From the NCBI GenBank assembly GCA_015039365.1, contig WION01000026.1:186001-250000 (forward strand): a stretch of DNA of 64,000 nt. Reading direction: 5' to 3'. This document shows positions 21,693 to 32,626 of the stretch, in pieces; position 1 is the stretch's first letter, and each line of letters opens with the position of its first letter. The DNA is from Amanita rubescens. Its lineage: Eukaryota; Basidiomycota; Agaricomycetes; Agaricales; Amanitaceae. The position numbers and the translations under genes were made by a program. Under the pieces are notes generated by a model. It was given only the letters and a program-made list of their open reading frames with translations, was not told the origin of the DNA and ran no database searches.

Positions 21693-23042
21693 CTACTCAG
21701 TGGTATTTCTGCGACTTTGAATCTGTATAGCACCGTGAAACAACGAGACCTTCCCTTTCCTTTGCCACCCTAATGGCTTCGCTTCGCTTTCACTCGCTTT
21801 TGCATTAATACGTTCCGCATATGCACGCAGTCCCACCCACTCATCTCCTTCGAGTGTCAAACCTCGATGCTCCAAATAACCCAAGACCGGCCAGAGCGCA
21901 CAATCCGCAACTGTGAACGCATCCCCTGCAACATATTCATGCTCCCGCGCGTAGGTCTCCCAAAACTTCAGCTCTCGCATGGTGCCCTCGAGGGACTCCA
22001 CGATCTCCCGCTCATACGCAGAGTGATCCTCCAAGAAGAGATACTCGAGCCCTTCACAGACGTTATGCAGGTTCTCGCTTTCCTGCACACGCTGAATGCA
22101 CTTTGTATACTCCACCTTGTTTTTGGCACACGGCATGAATGGGTTAGGGTAGTACGTGTCTAGGTACTGCAGGATGGCGATGGACTCGATGATGGTGGTC
22201 CCATCCGAATCGACGAATGTGGGCGTCTTGCAGCGCGGATTGATAGCGGCGAATGCGGGGAGGCGAGTCTCTTTCGGGTCGGTCATGACGCGGAGCCGAC
22301 GAGGGTTGTACGCGATGCGTTTCTCGGCTAGGAGAAGCTGGACGCGCCATGACGGAATGGAGCCGTTGACATAGTACAATGTCGGTAGAGTAGAGTCGAA
22401 GAGAACTTCATCGAGGTCGCGATGGTGAGTGAGGGAGCCGTAGTGCGTTGAGATAGCGTCCAGCGCAGATGTGCCAGCGGTGGAGGAGGTGGGGGCGACC
22501 GCAGACTTGATTACGTTAATGGAGTATTCGTGAAAGAAGGCGTCTGTAACTGTAGCGCGAACACAGGTCGTGGCTGTTACACCCGCAAAGAATAAGGTAT
22601 CGACGTTCAGAGCTTGGAGAGTTTCGTGCAGAGCTGTATCTGTGAAGCCCGAGTAGTAGGTCTTCGTTATGACCGTATCATTTGGGCAAATAAGCAGCTG
22701 TATATCTGGGTGGAACTCTGCGCCTGGAGATCCAGGGTGACAGAACCGCTTCGGGCCATGATGCGAACCAGCTAGGTGGGCGCTGTTTAGAGGCACATTG
22801 ATGTATTTATCACCATCTGGGCGCGTCAAATGCTTTGGAGGAAGAGGGTTATCTACAGCCTGGTATTCGGAACGAATCCAGACGATGGGAAGCTGTCGGC
22901 GCCTGAAAGAAATGACACTTGAGTGCAGATTAGGGAGAAGGTGTGGGTGCGTAGTGGCAAAGTCTCCTCGAGTCTTTCCAAGGAGAAAGTCCGGATGAAG
23001 AAAGTCGTTCTGCAAATCTACGAGGATCAATGCAGGCCTCAT
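21693..23042 (-). CDS. Isochorismatase-like hydrolase fused to glutathione S-transferase-like domain
   Basis: Single exon, 449 aa from ATG 23042 (an in-frame start at 23156 would add 38 residues that look unrelated to the fold). Residues ~1-215 are a cysteine-hydrolase domain: ALILVDLQNDF (catalytic Asp), VITKTYYSGF (Lys) and AGVTATTCVRATV (nucleophile Cys), i.e. the Asp-Lys-Cys triad. Residues ~225-435 are a GST: thioredoxin-like LYYVNGSIPSWRVQLLLAE, the glutathione-contact ESIAILQYLDTYYP, and a helical C-terminal half (FTVADCALWPVLGYLEHRG). A linker with a DLDEVLFDS motif joins them. The fusion suggests one polypeptide that hydrolyses an isochorismate-, nicotinamide- or ureide-like substrate and conjugates or reduces a related compound; the substrate cannot be read from sequence. 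The absence of introns and the frame integrity suggest a functional gene. Confidence 0.9.
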   Translation of the reverse strand: MRPALILVDLQNDFLHPDFLLGKTRGDFATTHPHLLPNLHSSVISFRRRQLPIVWIRSEYQAVDNPLPPKHLTRPDGDKYINVPLNSAHLAGSHHGPKRFCHPGSPGAEFHPDIQLLICPNDTVITKTYYSGFTDTALHETLQALNVDTLFFAGVTATTCVRATVTDAFFHEYSINVIKSAVAPTSSTAGTSALDAISTHYGSLTHHRDLDEVLFDSTLPTLYYVNGSIPSWRVQLLLAEKRIAYNPRRLRVMTDPKETRLPAFAAINPRCKTPTFVDSDGTTIIESIAILQYLDTYYPNPFMPCAKNKVEYTKCIQRVQESENLHNVCEGLEYLFLEDHSAYEREIVESLEGTMRELKFWETYAREHEYVAGDAFTVADCALWPVLGYLEHRGLTLEGDEWVGLRAYAERINAKASESEAKPLGWQRKGKVSLFHGAIQIQSRRNTTE

Positions 23043-23267
23043 AATATCAAGAAATGGGAGCCTGGAGGAAGGGACGAGGTTACCGTAACGGTTGGTTGAC
23101 TCGAGTGTTGATCCGTTGATCACAACAAACAGATACAAACAAGGTATAAGAGGCAACTCCGGATCCGGGGAAGTGGCGTGCAGCAGGTTTAGAGTGGTTT
23201 TCTTGGATGCGCTGGTGTAACGTGGGGCCGTTCCATTATATGACAGCTTTATAAATACAAAATAGAA

Positions 23268-25446
23268 TCATAATTGGGGGAGGTCACATATTTCTTTCAG
23301 TCCCTGCTCGGCATTCAAAACATGGCCGTCCATCATCCTCTCACCAAGGCCCTCGAGAGCCAGATCCCGAGTCGGTAGTCCCGCAGTAAATGCAGTAATT
23401 GCAGTAAATATAAGCCGCCCAACTGCCCATATATCCACTTCTGCACCATGATTATCTTCATATACCTTTGATGAATGTGAGTCACGGCTCAAGTATCGTA
23501 CTGCTTTCGTTGGGGCAAACGAAGCATCTTCCCAGTCGATCAGAAACCACTTGGAAGAATCTTCACGGCTTTGCATGATATTCGACCAATGGATATCGCG
23601 GTGAAATACTGGCGGATCAGCGTGGGCTACCTGACTGGGTCACTGGAGCTTTAGTTAATGAAGTAAAAGGAAATCGAGACTACCTTGAGAGCTTCGAGGA
23701 TGCACACTACAGCATTTCGAACATCCAAGAATGTTTTAGGTTCTTCGCTAATGCCTACTGGCTCCAGATCGACGTATGTGCCACGCATACAGTGCTGAAT
23801 TTCGGCTTTCCTAAGCCGGTCCACGTTAGGAACACCCTTAGAAACCAAGGACGCATAGATCGCCTGTAGGTGTTTGACGCGCTCTTTGCGATCGACCGCA
23901 TCCCTATCTTCGACCCGAACCGCAAATCCATACGTCTTGCGCACATGTGATAAAAAATATTCAATAGTCTTGCCACCCTCACTGAGCTTAGAGTCAATAT
24001 ACAGATGGCAATAGAAGAAACATGCCCACAGGCGATTCACAAACATATCTTCATCTTTGCCTTTTCCGATTGTCTGCTGAAGCGATCGAAGAATGCCGCA
24101 CATCTTGATCATCCTTGTGGCATTCTTGATACGTTCACGTCGTGACGAAAGATCGGCCGTTATTAGATCCACAACCCGAAGGCTTCCACCTTGCGGCAAT
24201 ATAGCCACGATGGTGACACTGACCCCAATGGCGTAATAACCTAGACCACGAAAAAGTGAATGACTAAGAACCTACTCAGGCACGAACGACTACCAACCGA
24301 GAATATAAGGGGCCGGATCATACACCCATCAGGTCTTGTCTTTGAGTTCATCTTTAGGATGCTTCCCCGTGAAGGTCCTGCTACTTTCTTCGCCACGAAA
24401 TACGCAAACGTCGTCGAGTAGGAGACCAAAGCCAGGTCGGAACTGTCCAGGTTCTTTACCCTCGCTGTCACACCAAACATTCTTAGCAGACAAGCATGAA
24501 GAGAGGATTTTTTGGATGTTGTCAACCCAGAATCCACGTAGAGATTTATCAGTACCATCCGGTTCTAGTGGACCATTCATAATTGCCGTCTTCAAGTCAT
24601 GCTGAATCTCATTAGCAGTTTCATCTTCGGATTGTGTAAACAGCAATTCGAGATCTTGGTCGTAGCATGCATGGTCATGAACTCCTCTGAACAAGAGTTT
24701 CCTCCACTCGACGCGGGACAACGGTATCTTCCAGTCTGGATCGAGAGGCTCCTCAAGGTATCCTTTCAGGTGCTCGAGATCCTGCTTGACCGGTATCGCC
24801 CATATATAGAATAAATTGTCCGATATGTCAACTATGGCGTGATTAGTACTTGGTTTAGGCTGCATCAGAAGAGGACTAACTAGGGTCATCGTGTTTTCTT
24901 TTCACTGCTGTTTGCTCAGTAACGCTCGACCGTGGAGATTTATCAACAGTGGCTGGAGCCTTTACAATTATGTGGACGTCGTCGCTAGGAGGCTGCATTG
25001 AAAAGATACTGAAGAGACTATCCGTGGGCTCTAATTTGTCCGCAAATTTCGAAAGTCTATTTCCCAGGGATCCGATACGTTTAGCCAGAGTGTCGGCTGG
25101 CGTCGCAGCGATAGGGTTGGAGTCCTTGGGCTGAGAAAAGGAATGTCAATTCACATCGTGGGTCATCAATGGCGCTCACCTTCCACAATTCTAGAGTGTG
25201 AGGACCAACATCCTTTAAGGTATCTGGTGCACGCTTGCTTTGTATAACTTCCTTGAACTCGCCAACCACACAATCGTGCGTCAGGGTAACGGGAAAGACG
25301 ATAGATTCGCCTTCGATAAGACAATTAAGCCGTGGACCAGTGGGGTACCAAGCATAGCCTGCAGAGATGAGGCCAGTCCTGATTGCACCGTATTGGAAAA
25401 ATGATACATAACGGAGGCAAGGCGGAGCGTAATTAAGAGGAGGCAC
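23268..25446 (-). pseudogene. Crinkler-type protein with C-terminal kinase-like domain, one in-frame TGA
   Basis: Exons 25180 and upstream, 25130-24881, 24831-24298, 24240-23684 and 23630-23268 join in consistent phase. The N-terminal exon encodes a Crinkler ubiquitin-like module: RLNCLIEGESIVFPV, then VVGEFKEVIQSKR and HTLELWK. The next exon is a linker ending in VKRKHDDP. The rest leads to a kinase-like domain with FHRDIHWSN (catalytic loop), FLIDWEDASF (metal-binding Asp) and GAEVDIWAVGRLIF. Crinklers are established as secreted or effector-like proteins in oomycetes and some fungi. A TGA at 24331-24329 interrupts the third exon between ELKDKT and WVYDPAPYILG, while splice sites and frame on both sides stay intact. 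The first exon start is unresolved: no in-frame ATG directly precedes the module, and a 5' intron is likely. It could be a young pseudogene or a recoded gene. Confidence 0.75.
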
Positions 25447-25689
25447 ACCGAGAGCAGCCTGGCCCCTTGATGCATAATGTCTTAGACGTATTGCGCTCTA
25501 TTTGGCGCTGTGTTCTAGTAGCTACTTGGCCATGAGGTCTTCGGGCGTGCAGCCTCCAACAGTTCCAAGGCCATAACCATAACTTCGACGCGAAAGAGGT
25601 CAAAGCCGATATTGCCAGGCGGGAGCGGAGCGGCCAAAGCGTTGTTTGGTAACGGAGCGGAAATTGCCGAAAACCCGCCAGCTAGCGCC

Positions 25690-26190
25690 CTTTGTCGCTC
25701 AGTCTGCCCCAAGCCTCAATGTCCCTCCAGACACCCACCCGACAACTAGTCCACAACCGGCCTTATATGCACACGTTCTGAGCGCCGCGGGCTGGAAAGA
25801 TTATTTAAACAAATCTTATCCGTCCAAATCTGACAATCTCAAGCGTAAATATGCAAGTGCGTTCATAACATTCCTCTTATCTCAGTTCACTGACCATACC
25901 CAGACGCGCGCAGTGACTGTCGCCCGTGTGCTCCGTCATGTCTGAGGGCATCGAATCTGTGGTGAAGGAACTTTGCGGTCCCCGTGAGTCCAACAACGTT
26001 TTCAATGTCACTTCCATTCTAAACTCTTCTAGTCACGAAATGCCGTCGTCGCTGATCAAACCCCGAAAAAAACGCCTGAAAGCAGCATTCGAAAAACCCT
26101 TATCACACCAAAGGTGCACTAAAAGCGCTACCGAACTATTCCAACTCATGCTAGCGGGCGGAAACAGGACGGAATAAGACCGTCGCGCGT
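25690..26190 (+). pseudogene. TYR1 pseudogene (5' and internal pieces)
   Basis: Contains the TYR1 start region (NVPPDTHPTTSPQPAL, matching SVPNPHVSPDAHPDNQPTIG at 4.6 kb) but lacks the glycine-rich loop. It then continues with VLSAAGWK and the equivalent of the next segment, and ends with KSATELFQLMLAGGNRTE, which is nearly identical to exon 4 of the intact gene but closed by a stop (TAA where the intact gene has GAA). Similarity to TYR1 ends at about 26,200. It stands head-to-head with the Crinkler-kinase gene, separated by ~240 bp. Confidence 0.85.
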
Positions 26191-26199
26191 TCAAAGCCC

Positions 26200-27313
26200 G
26201 CGAGCAATTTAAAGTGAAACTCCAGAAGCGAGCTTATGATAATGAAGAGGTCCATAGCTGCCAATCCATTTTATGCGTCATAATCTTGAATATATTAAGA
26301 GAGCTTGCTCTTTATTTCGTTTTTCATGAACAAGACTCGACGTTGCGCAGTTTATCTCTACGTTCCAAATTTGTGACCTGCTAACTCGCAGAACGCCGCA
26401 GATATCCGAGTCCTCACTAGCGCTCGACCTGCCAGAAGAGATGAAAAGCCACGAGGGTCGGTCCAAAAGCGCCTTGACGAAACCTGAAAGGATATAATGT
26501 TTGCTTCGATCTTGTCCCAGTTGGGAAAAACGAACATACATACCTCGAATTGCGGTTGCTCATTCTCTATGCGGGGAGCAAAAACGTGATTTTGAAAGCG
26601 ATGGATAGTGACGTTGCGCTCACGCACTTCGAGCCCGGAAATAGAAAGTCGTTCATAAACGTACAGCAGGGTCTGTCACCATGCTCGACAAGTTGGATGG
26701 TCACACGATGCCACAGTTTATCACGTCACTATCATTTCTCCTGTCATCCATCTTCTCCGATGAACATATCTATATATGATCTATATCATGAACGTTCTAC
26801 GTCCGCATTTCTCGTATCCAACATCACGACCCTCGAAACTTAAAAGTTACACGTCAAATTCACTCGGTACCAAGTGATGTTCGAGTTCAACGTTGGCTCT
26901 AATCGTTATTGATATATCGTTCATACGAATGCTCTTTCACAGGGAGTGCTATTCTCTTACCAGTATATGAGAACGTCAATTCAACATATCATCGCCAACT
27001 GCAACGTTCCATTCCCGAGTCCCTGGCTAATCGACATGTGTTATAGAATGATATGGATCTATTCCATACAAAGCTAGTCTCACTGGAAATAGGGTTAGGC
27101 GCGCGTGGAGTATGTCAATTGTCATGAATTAGGTGTGGTTCTAATATACCCTATGCCCCGTTCTTTTCTCACATCACGAGTATAGATATCATGGGGTACA
27201 CGCTGCAGTATCGTAATCCGGCCTCAAAGTGGTGGTACGCTTCCGCTCTCTCTACTTCCTCACGGACGCTACCCCTCTAAGCAAACGCTCGCCAGTCCGG
27301 TGGACAGTCAACC
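26200..27313. other. Gene-poor stretch
   Basis: No gene supported. Two overlapping minus-strand frames near 26,280-26,630 lack recognisable motifs. AT-rich from 26,750 onward, with TATA-like tatatctatatatg near 26,770; the last ~150 bp is the promoter side of the first receptor gene. Confidence 0.5.
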
Positions 27314-28753
27314 ATGGGAGGCATGACAAGCGTTGGAATTGCCATAACCGCAGTGACCGCTGCTGCAAGTTTTTTATCCTTGATCGGTTCGGGGTTCATA
27401 TTGCTCTGCTACGCCATCCTACCGCTCGACCACCATTTCCGTCATATATTGATTTTGAACCTTGCAACATCCGGTACGCGACCACTAATTCATTCCTCAC
27501 ATCAATACAAGGCTAAGAAAACTATAGATTTCCTAAACTCCTTGAACAACACTGTGGGCGGATTGTACATTCTAGCTCACAAGAAAGGTATAGACCCTGG
27601 ACGTGCATGCGTTTTCAACGGTTTTGTTGGACAGGTTACCGTGCAGGTGAGTTAGTTCATGATGATCGATCGATTAAGTTGACCCGAGTTAATGCAAAGG
27701 CCACCGATTGTGCTATACTGGTTATTGCCATAACTACCGTGTACACGATCGCCGGGAGGCATATATCGGCAGTGCCGGAAGGGCGATGGCAACACAAACG
27801 CGCAGTGCTTCTTACTTGCGCTATTTGGGCCTTTCCCTTTTTCACAGGTGCGGTATACTGACCTCGATGCCCGTAGATAGACATTGATGCTTTCTGTCAG
27901 GGTTTCTAGCATTGGGAAAGGGATGGTATGCCCCGGCCAGCGGCGATTGGTAGGTACCTTCTAGTAGCCCGGCGGCCGCATGTTTGGTGACATTACGGTT
28001 ATTTGACAGGTGCTGGTTAGAAGCCAAGCCAGTTTATATTCGTTACGTACTCACGCATGGTTGGCGATTCCTGTTTATCATCATCGAGGTATGGTTTATT
28101 TTTAGCAATCTGACTCGATACTAAAGCCAATTAGATCTCGCTTTACTTCTATCTGGTATGCTATTCTAATCAGTTGGATAGTCTTGGTGGACGTTGACCG
28201 TTATTCTAAGAATATCTACCTTCGACGACACTATCGAGCAGTGGCTCAGGTTATATCGCCACCGGGCGGCATAGGCTCGCGTTCCACACAAACCGGACCT
28301 CGCCAAGAGTCGAGTTCGAGCCCTTCTTATGGTCAAGTCTCAGCAACGACCATCGACGCGGGAGAAAAAGGCACCGCTACGGCATCGGTATACTCCCCAA
28401 ATCTGAGCCAAAAGTCCACTGCTGGGTTACTTCCACAAAACAAGCCGCGCAGCACATTCTGGTCGCGCCTTACCGGCCTTCGAGGGACGAGTCAGACGAA
28501 GGGTGCTTTCTCCGCCGATGCCCAATATCAAGCGATTCAACGAGCGTTACTGCTCAATGCGTATCCTTTGGCGTACATCATCCTCTGGATTCCTGGGATT
28601 GTTAATCGGTTGATAGAGGCTACTGGACGTCAGAGCACGGTGACGCAGTTTCTGCAGGCGACAACGCAACTTGTGGGGTTGGCGAATGCGCTGACGTATG
28701 GGTGGAATGAGAAAGTGGCGACGCAATTAAGAAAACGATTTTTAAAACGGTAA
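27314..28753 (+). CDS. Seven-helix G-protein-coupled receptor, copy 1
   Basis: Exons 27314..27473, 27528..27646, 27700..27847, 27901..27949, 28010..28088, 28135..28155 and 28211..28753. The sixth exon is a 21-bp microexon (ISLYFYL) at the end of a membrane helix. The protein has seven hydrophobic segments: GFILLCYAILPL, then ILILNLATS, ACVFNGFVGQVTVQATDCAILVIAI, LLTCAIWAFPFFTG, a segment GWRFLFIIIEISLYFYL, then after a ~100-aa S/T/Q-rich third cytoplasmic loop LLLNAYPLAYIILWIPGI and a final helix LVGLANALTYGWNE. The pattern resembles fungal Git3/cAMP-receptor-like GPCRs, which sense nutrients or other small ligands and signal through G-alpha and cAMP. Copies 2 and 3 have the same exon lengths (160, 119, 148-151, 49, 79, 21) and intron phases. 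The ligand is unknown. Confidence 0.85.
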
Positions 28754-29041
28754 ATGGATCATGGAATGGACGGACTTGCTGCTATGCGACGTTTTCATTG
28801 AACGATGTTCACGGACTGTATGTTAGGGATTTGACGGTTGGCATGTGTAAGGCGCGGGGATTACGGTATCTTTGTATATTTAGTTCGTATTCTGCTTATT
28901 TCATCTGAGGCCAGACTCTGACAATAATAAGCGTAGTAATGATTCGACCATTGTCAACCGTGTATTTGAACATTATATGGGAACGACACGCCGTTGGTAT
29001 ACAGTAACTCTGAAAGCGACCAGTCGCATATGCTATTTGGG

Positions 29042-31519
29042 TCAAGCTTCCATCTTCATGCACACGATGCCCTTCTGAGCGTCCGGTCTCCTCTTCCACA
29101 ACGCCTCGAATTTATCTGCATCTTCCTGATGAACCTCAATCTTTAACCAATCCGGCAAGCTGCAAACCCAGCCTTTACAACGGGTTGTTGTTGGGAATGT
29201 GGTTTGTCCCGGCAACTTCCACGCCCATGTCGTGATTTGGTCGAACGCTTGGCCTGGGGGTACTGTGTTATCCGAGATAGGGCCAAGACGGTAGAGGGAT
29301 AGACCATTTATCTTTCGACGCTTGACTCGGAATTCACGATCCAATGTGGAAAGTAAATCTGTATCTTCATCGTCCGATTCGTCCCCGGATTCTGGGGCAT
29401 CCAATAATGGTTTCACTTTGCTCAAGCCTACCAAATAAAGCTCCGCTTCCCCGTTAGTGCTATCCTTACTAGTTCCGACTACTATGTTTCGCTTCTTGAC
29501 TTTGTCGTATTTATACCCCCTCTCGCCCACGTATTCTAAGGTCCGTTTAAGACCCGTTCTGCCGTAAGATAGTCAGTGCCACATCCTCTGTAGGCGAGCG
29601 TCCATTACTCACCGCTGAGTCGGTGAGGGTTTATCCGACAACCGATCTCCCACATATCTCTCCAGTATGACGGCGTACGGCATATCGGTGTTTGATAAAT
29701 CGACGAAAAACCCATACAGGGAGGGAATTTTACACCTTTGGGGGTCATCCATCAGAGAACGGAATATGCATGACTCGCGCTGAAGCTCCTGTACATTATC
29801 TTGGCCTTGAGCAGTCTTCACAATGACGCAATCGGCAAAAGTCTTTCCCTTCCACTTCACGGTGCCAATAAAAATACTGCGGTCGTCGTTGATGATGGGC
29901 CTGATCTTGATTTCCAGGCCAAAGGAATTTTGCTCCTGCGGATAGCGCTTGTACAAGTTCATACTGTACTGTGACCCGCTGCCTTTTTTCGGGCCCAAGC
30001 AAAGCTCCTGACATTCAGATAATATCTGTCCCACGTCGACAGGTCCCATGTCCGGTTCGTCGTCCTCGATGCGGTAATGCCTTTCAGTATACGTTGTCCA
30101 AGACAAAGGTAAGTTGTTTTTATCTTCGCAGGCTTTCAATCGCGCGGCACGATCTATGGCATCCCGAATGGAGGCAATAAACAGGCCGACCAACATCTGG
30201 ATATAACCAGGCTTAGTAGTGAAAATGGGATCGCCCAGATATAGCACTTTCTCAGCACGATTTCGTGCAACTATCATATCGATATTGCCGCAGCTGAGCA
30301 CCAGAAATGTCGCATCGTTCTTAACCATCTCGGACCATATCTATTTGAATTCAGCAAAGCCTGTATAAATGATAACCAATTTTCACCTGTTGGAGAATGC
30401 GCTTGGCAGACGATCTATGATCATCTTCCAGGTCGACCGCTGGCTTCGTCCAATTGGCCGCTTTGAGTTGGACAATAGGATTTGCGGCATCAAAACCAGT
30501 CCTGCTGCCTGTCACCCGAAAATTAATCTTATCACGCTCGCAAGTCTGGCGGTCGCATTCTTCCCAGTGAACATCATCATCGCAAGTCATTTCAAGTATC
30601 GCGATCATGTGTTCGTAACTCCCGGCTAGAAGATTCTTGAACTCGTAAAGCGTGACGCAGGGGAAGTAGCGAAATACATCTTTCAGTTCATTCATTGACG
30701 GATCATCGCAGACGGGGCAGTTGAACATCGACATTTCACCCTGAACTGCAGTTTCCCCCAAGGGCGGTCTTCTGTTCCCCTGGTCTACAGGAGAATAGGG
30801 ACAGTCGTGGTGAATGCTCCCAGGTGGCGGGAAATCGAGATCTACGCGCAATGCAGCATCCGCGATGGCCTTATCCATTGGCTGCACTGTTGACCATTGC
30901 ATGTACCGCGTCCACCAAGAAGGCGTCTCGAACGCAAGTGCAGAGACTATAGGCAAGATGGTGTCCGGTATGATCTGTGCATAATGCTGGAGGATGCCAT
31001 TTTCGACCTTAACCGTAGGGGCTCCATATCGGTACAATGCATCTCGTACAGCGGCTGGATCGGTGCTGTCACATTTAGGCGGCGGTCCAAATTTCTCGAT
31101 ATATTTTTGGTAGTATCTGTCGGCGATTTCTTCTATCTGCAGATTTAGGCCTGGACAGTATGCAACTTTCGCGGGTCTCAAAAGTTTGTCAAGATGTTTA
31201 TCGTAATAACCTGGTTTCCGAGTTGAACGGGATGGTGTATGATCTTTCGCAGCTTTGTACCCTGGTATACCGAGCTTGAATATCTTCCGTACATCGTCGG
31301 GGTCACCCGGTTTATACGCGCGCAAATAAGATGGAATGATATCATTATCAACTTCCATCGCAAACAAGTGTAAGCGAATTTTCGTATTTCTCAAAAGAAT
31401 GAATTACCCATTGAGACATCCGAAGCCTCGTCGTTGCTTCTGTTAGAGGTAACAGAGTCGTCTTTCTTGGCTGCAGAGCTAGCAAGCGGTTTTTTGGTGC
31501 GGCGCGACGGACGCGACAT
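29042..31519 (-). CDS. Kinase-like family member A (truncated kinase lobe, alternative C-terminus)
   Basis: Exons 31519-31408, 31351-30387, 30340-29613 and 29558-29042 give 773 aa with consistent phases. A basic N-terminus (MSRPSRRTKKP) leads to the family N-domain (YYDKHLDKLLRPAKVAYC, TILPIVSALAFETPSWW) with a CPVCDDP...C-rich insert and a CDDDVHWEECDRQTC cluster. The second block is TFLVLSCGNIDMIVARNRAEK. A kinase-like N-lobe follows (CVIVKTAQG with the Lys; PYAVILERYVG). It then stops at the hinge: no catalytic loop, no metal-binding Asp. The chain instead continues into a ~170-aa domain with LYLVGLSKV and GWVCSLPDWLKIEV. Member D (49.7-52.3 kb) has the same plan, so this is not a fresh truncation. 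Likely catalytically inactive; function unknown. Confidence 0.8.
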
Positions 31520-32626
31520 TTTCTTTCGATAAATTTATTGAGTTGTCGGCGGAAATACCTGTTTACTTGCAATAATCAGATCCTACGAGTTATATCGACG
31601 AATGCGAAGGCGTACAAAGATGTTGGATTAAGTGGCGACATACAATCGCCATGCGGTGTCTTATACATCTTTGGCCTACGAACCGGGGACGGGGAACAAT
31701 AACAATAACGCTAACGCAGCTTGTTCCTTTTCCGAAGCTGAAGTGAAAAGCTGGAGAAACCATGGTTACTCTGTAGATGTGTGATCCGAGAACGTCGTCG
31801 TTGCTACAAGCAAAGAACAGTCAGAACGGCACGTATCATATCTTCTCCCGTTTTGGAAAGTGCCAGTGAAAACGGTTTCAGAAGCGTGCCTAACCTTGTG
31901 AGGAGTCGTCAAGTGAATAACACTTAGCCATACTGGGACAAACAACTAGGACAACAAAAACACCCACGGACCCACAACTGAACATTGCTGCTGGCGCAAG
32001 TACTTATGGCTGATGACGAACCATAGAAAGTGACATCTGGGCAATACCTTCTGTACTGACTTGAATCAAGCTGGTAAGACTTAGACGACTGTGTTCTAAG
32101 ACTCAAAAGAAACGGAATCAACCACTGCTACATTCGGACCACAAAGGCAATTCACAGGGGAATGGTGCCTAATTCACGACATCCAGTTAACAAAGACCTG
32201 CCAGCACCCTTGTCTGAACCATCCTCCAAATGGGAAGATTAGTCGGAGCAAGAGTCACGAGTGCCGAGACGGGACAATTGGAATAGATTCCTGATTGGGG
32301 TTGTGCAGACGCTTATAGTCACTATAGTACGATTCGCCGCTGTCATAAATCAAATAATTGCGATGGCGATTCAACCGAGTCCACATGTCAAACATATATG
32401 TAGCGACCTTGGGAAAAGAGAAGCAGATAAATTATTGTGACATTTGGCATTTACATGTCGATTGGACATCTTGCTGAAACCGTTGGAGAACATGATATAA
32501 TGGAATTCCCTTGCAATAATGCCAAGAGGTTGGCGTTTTTTCGCACCAAAAGCTAAACCTAGTTAAGGGGTATACATCGGTTTATGCAGGGTATATGCGG
32601 TATACAGTTGCAAAAGCCGCGTTTAT
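31520..32626. other. Gene-free stretch with one dispersed-repeat arm
   Basis: No gene supported. 31,930-31,980 matches the ~45-bp terminal motif (caaacaactaggacaacaaa) of the inverted-repeat element at 52.57-53.0 kb, and weaker similarity continues ~60 bp inward. No matching right-hand arm was found. Confidence 0.5.

Noticed and set aside
26278..26627. Two minus-strand frames as a small gene
   Set aside because: They overlap in different frames, lack a family signal or splice support, and follow directly on the TYR1 pseudogene debris.
29042..29558. Separate small gene for the C-terminal domain of kinase-like member A
   Set aside because: The intron at 29559-29612 joins it in frame to the previous exon, and member D shows the same join.
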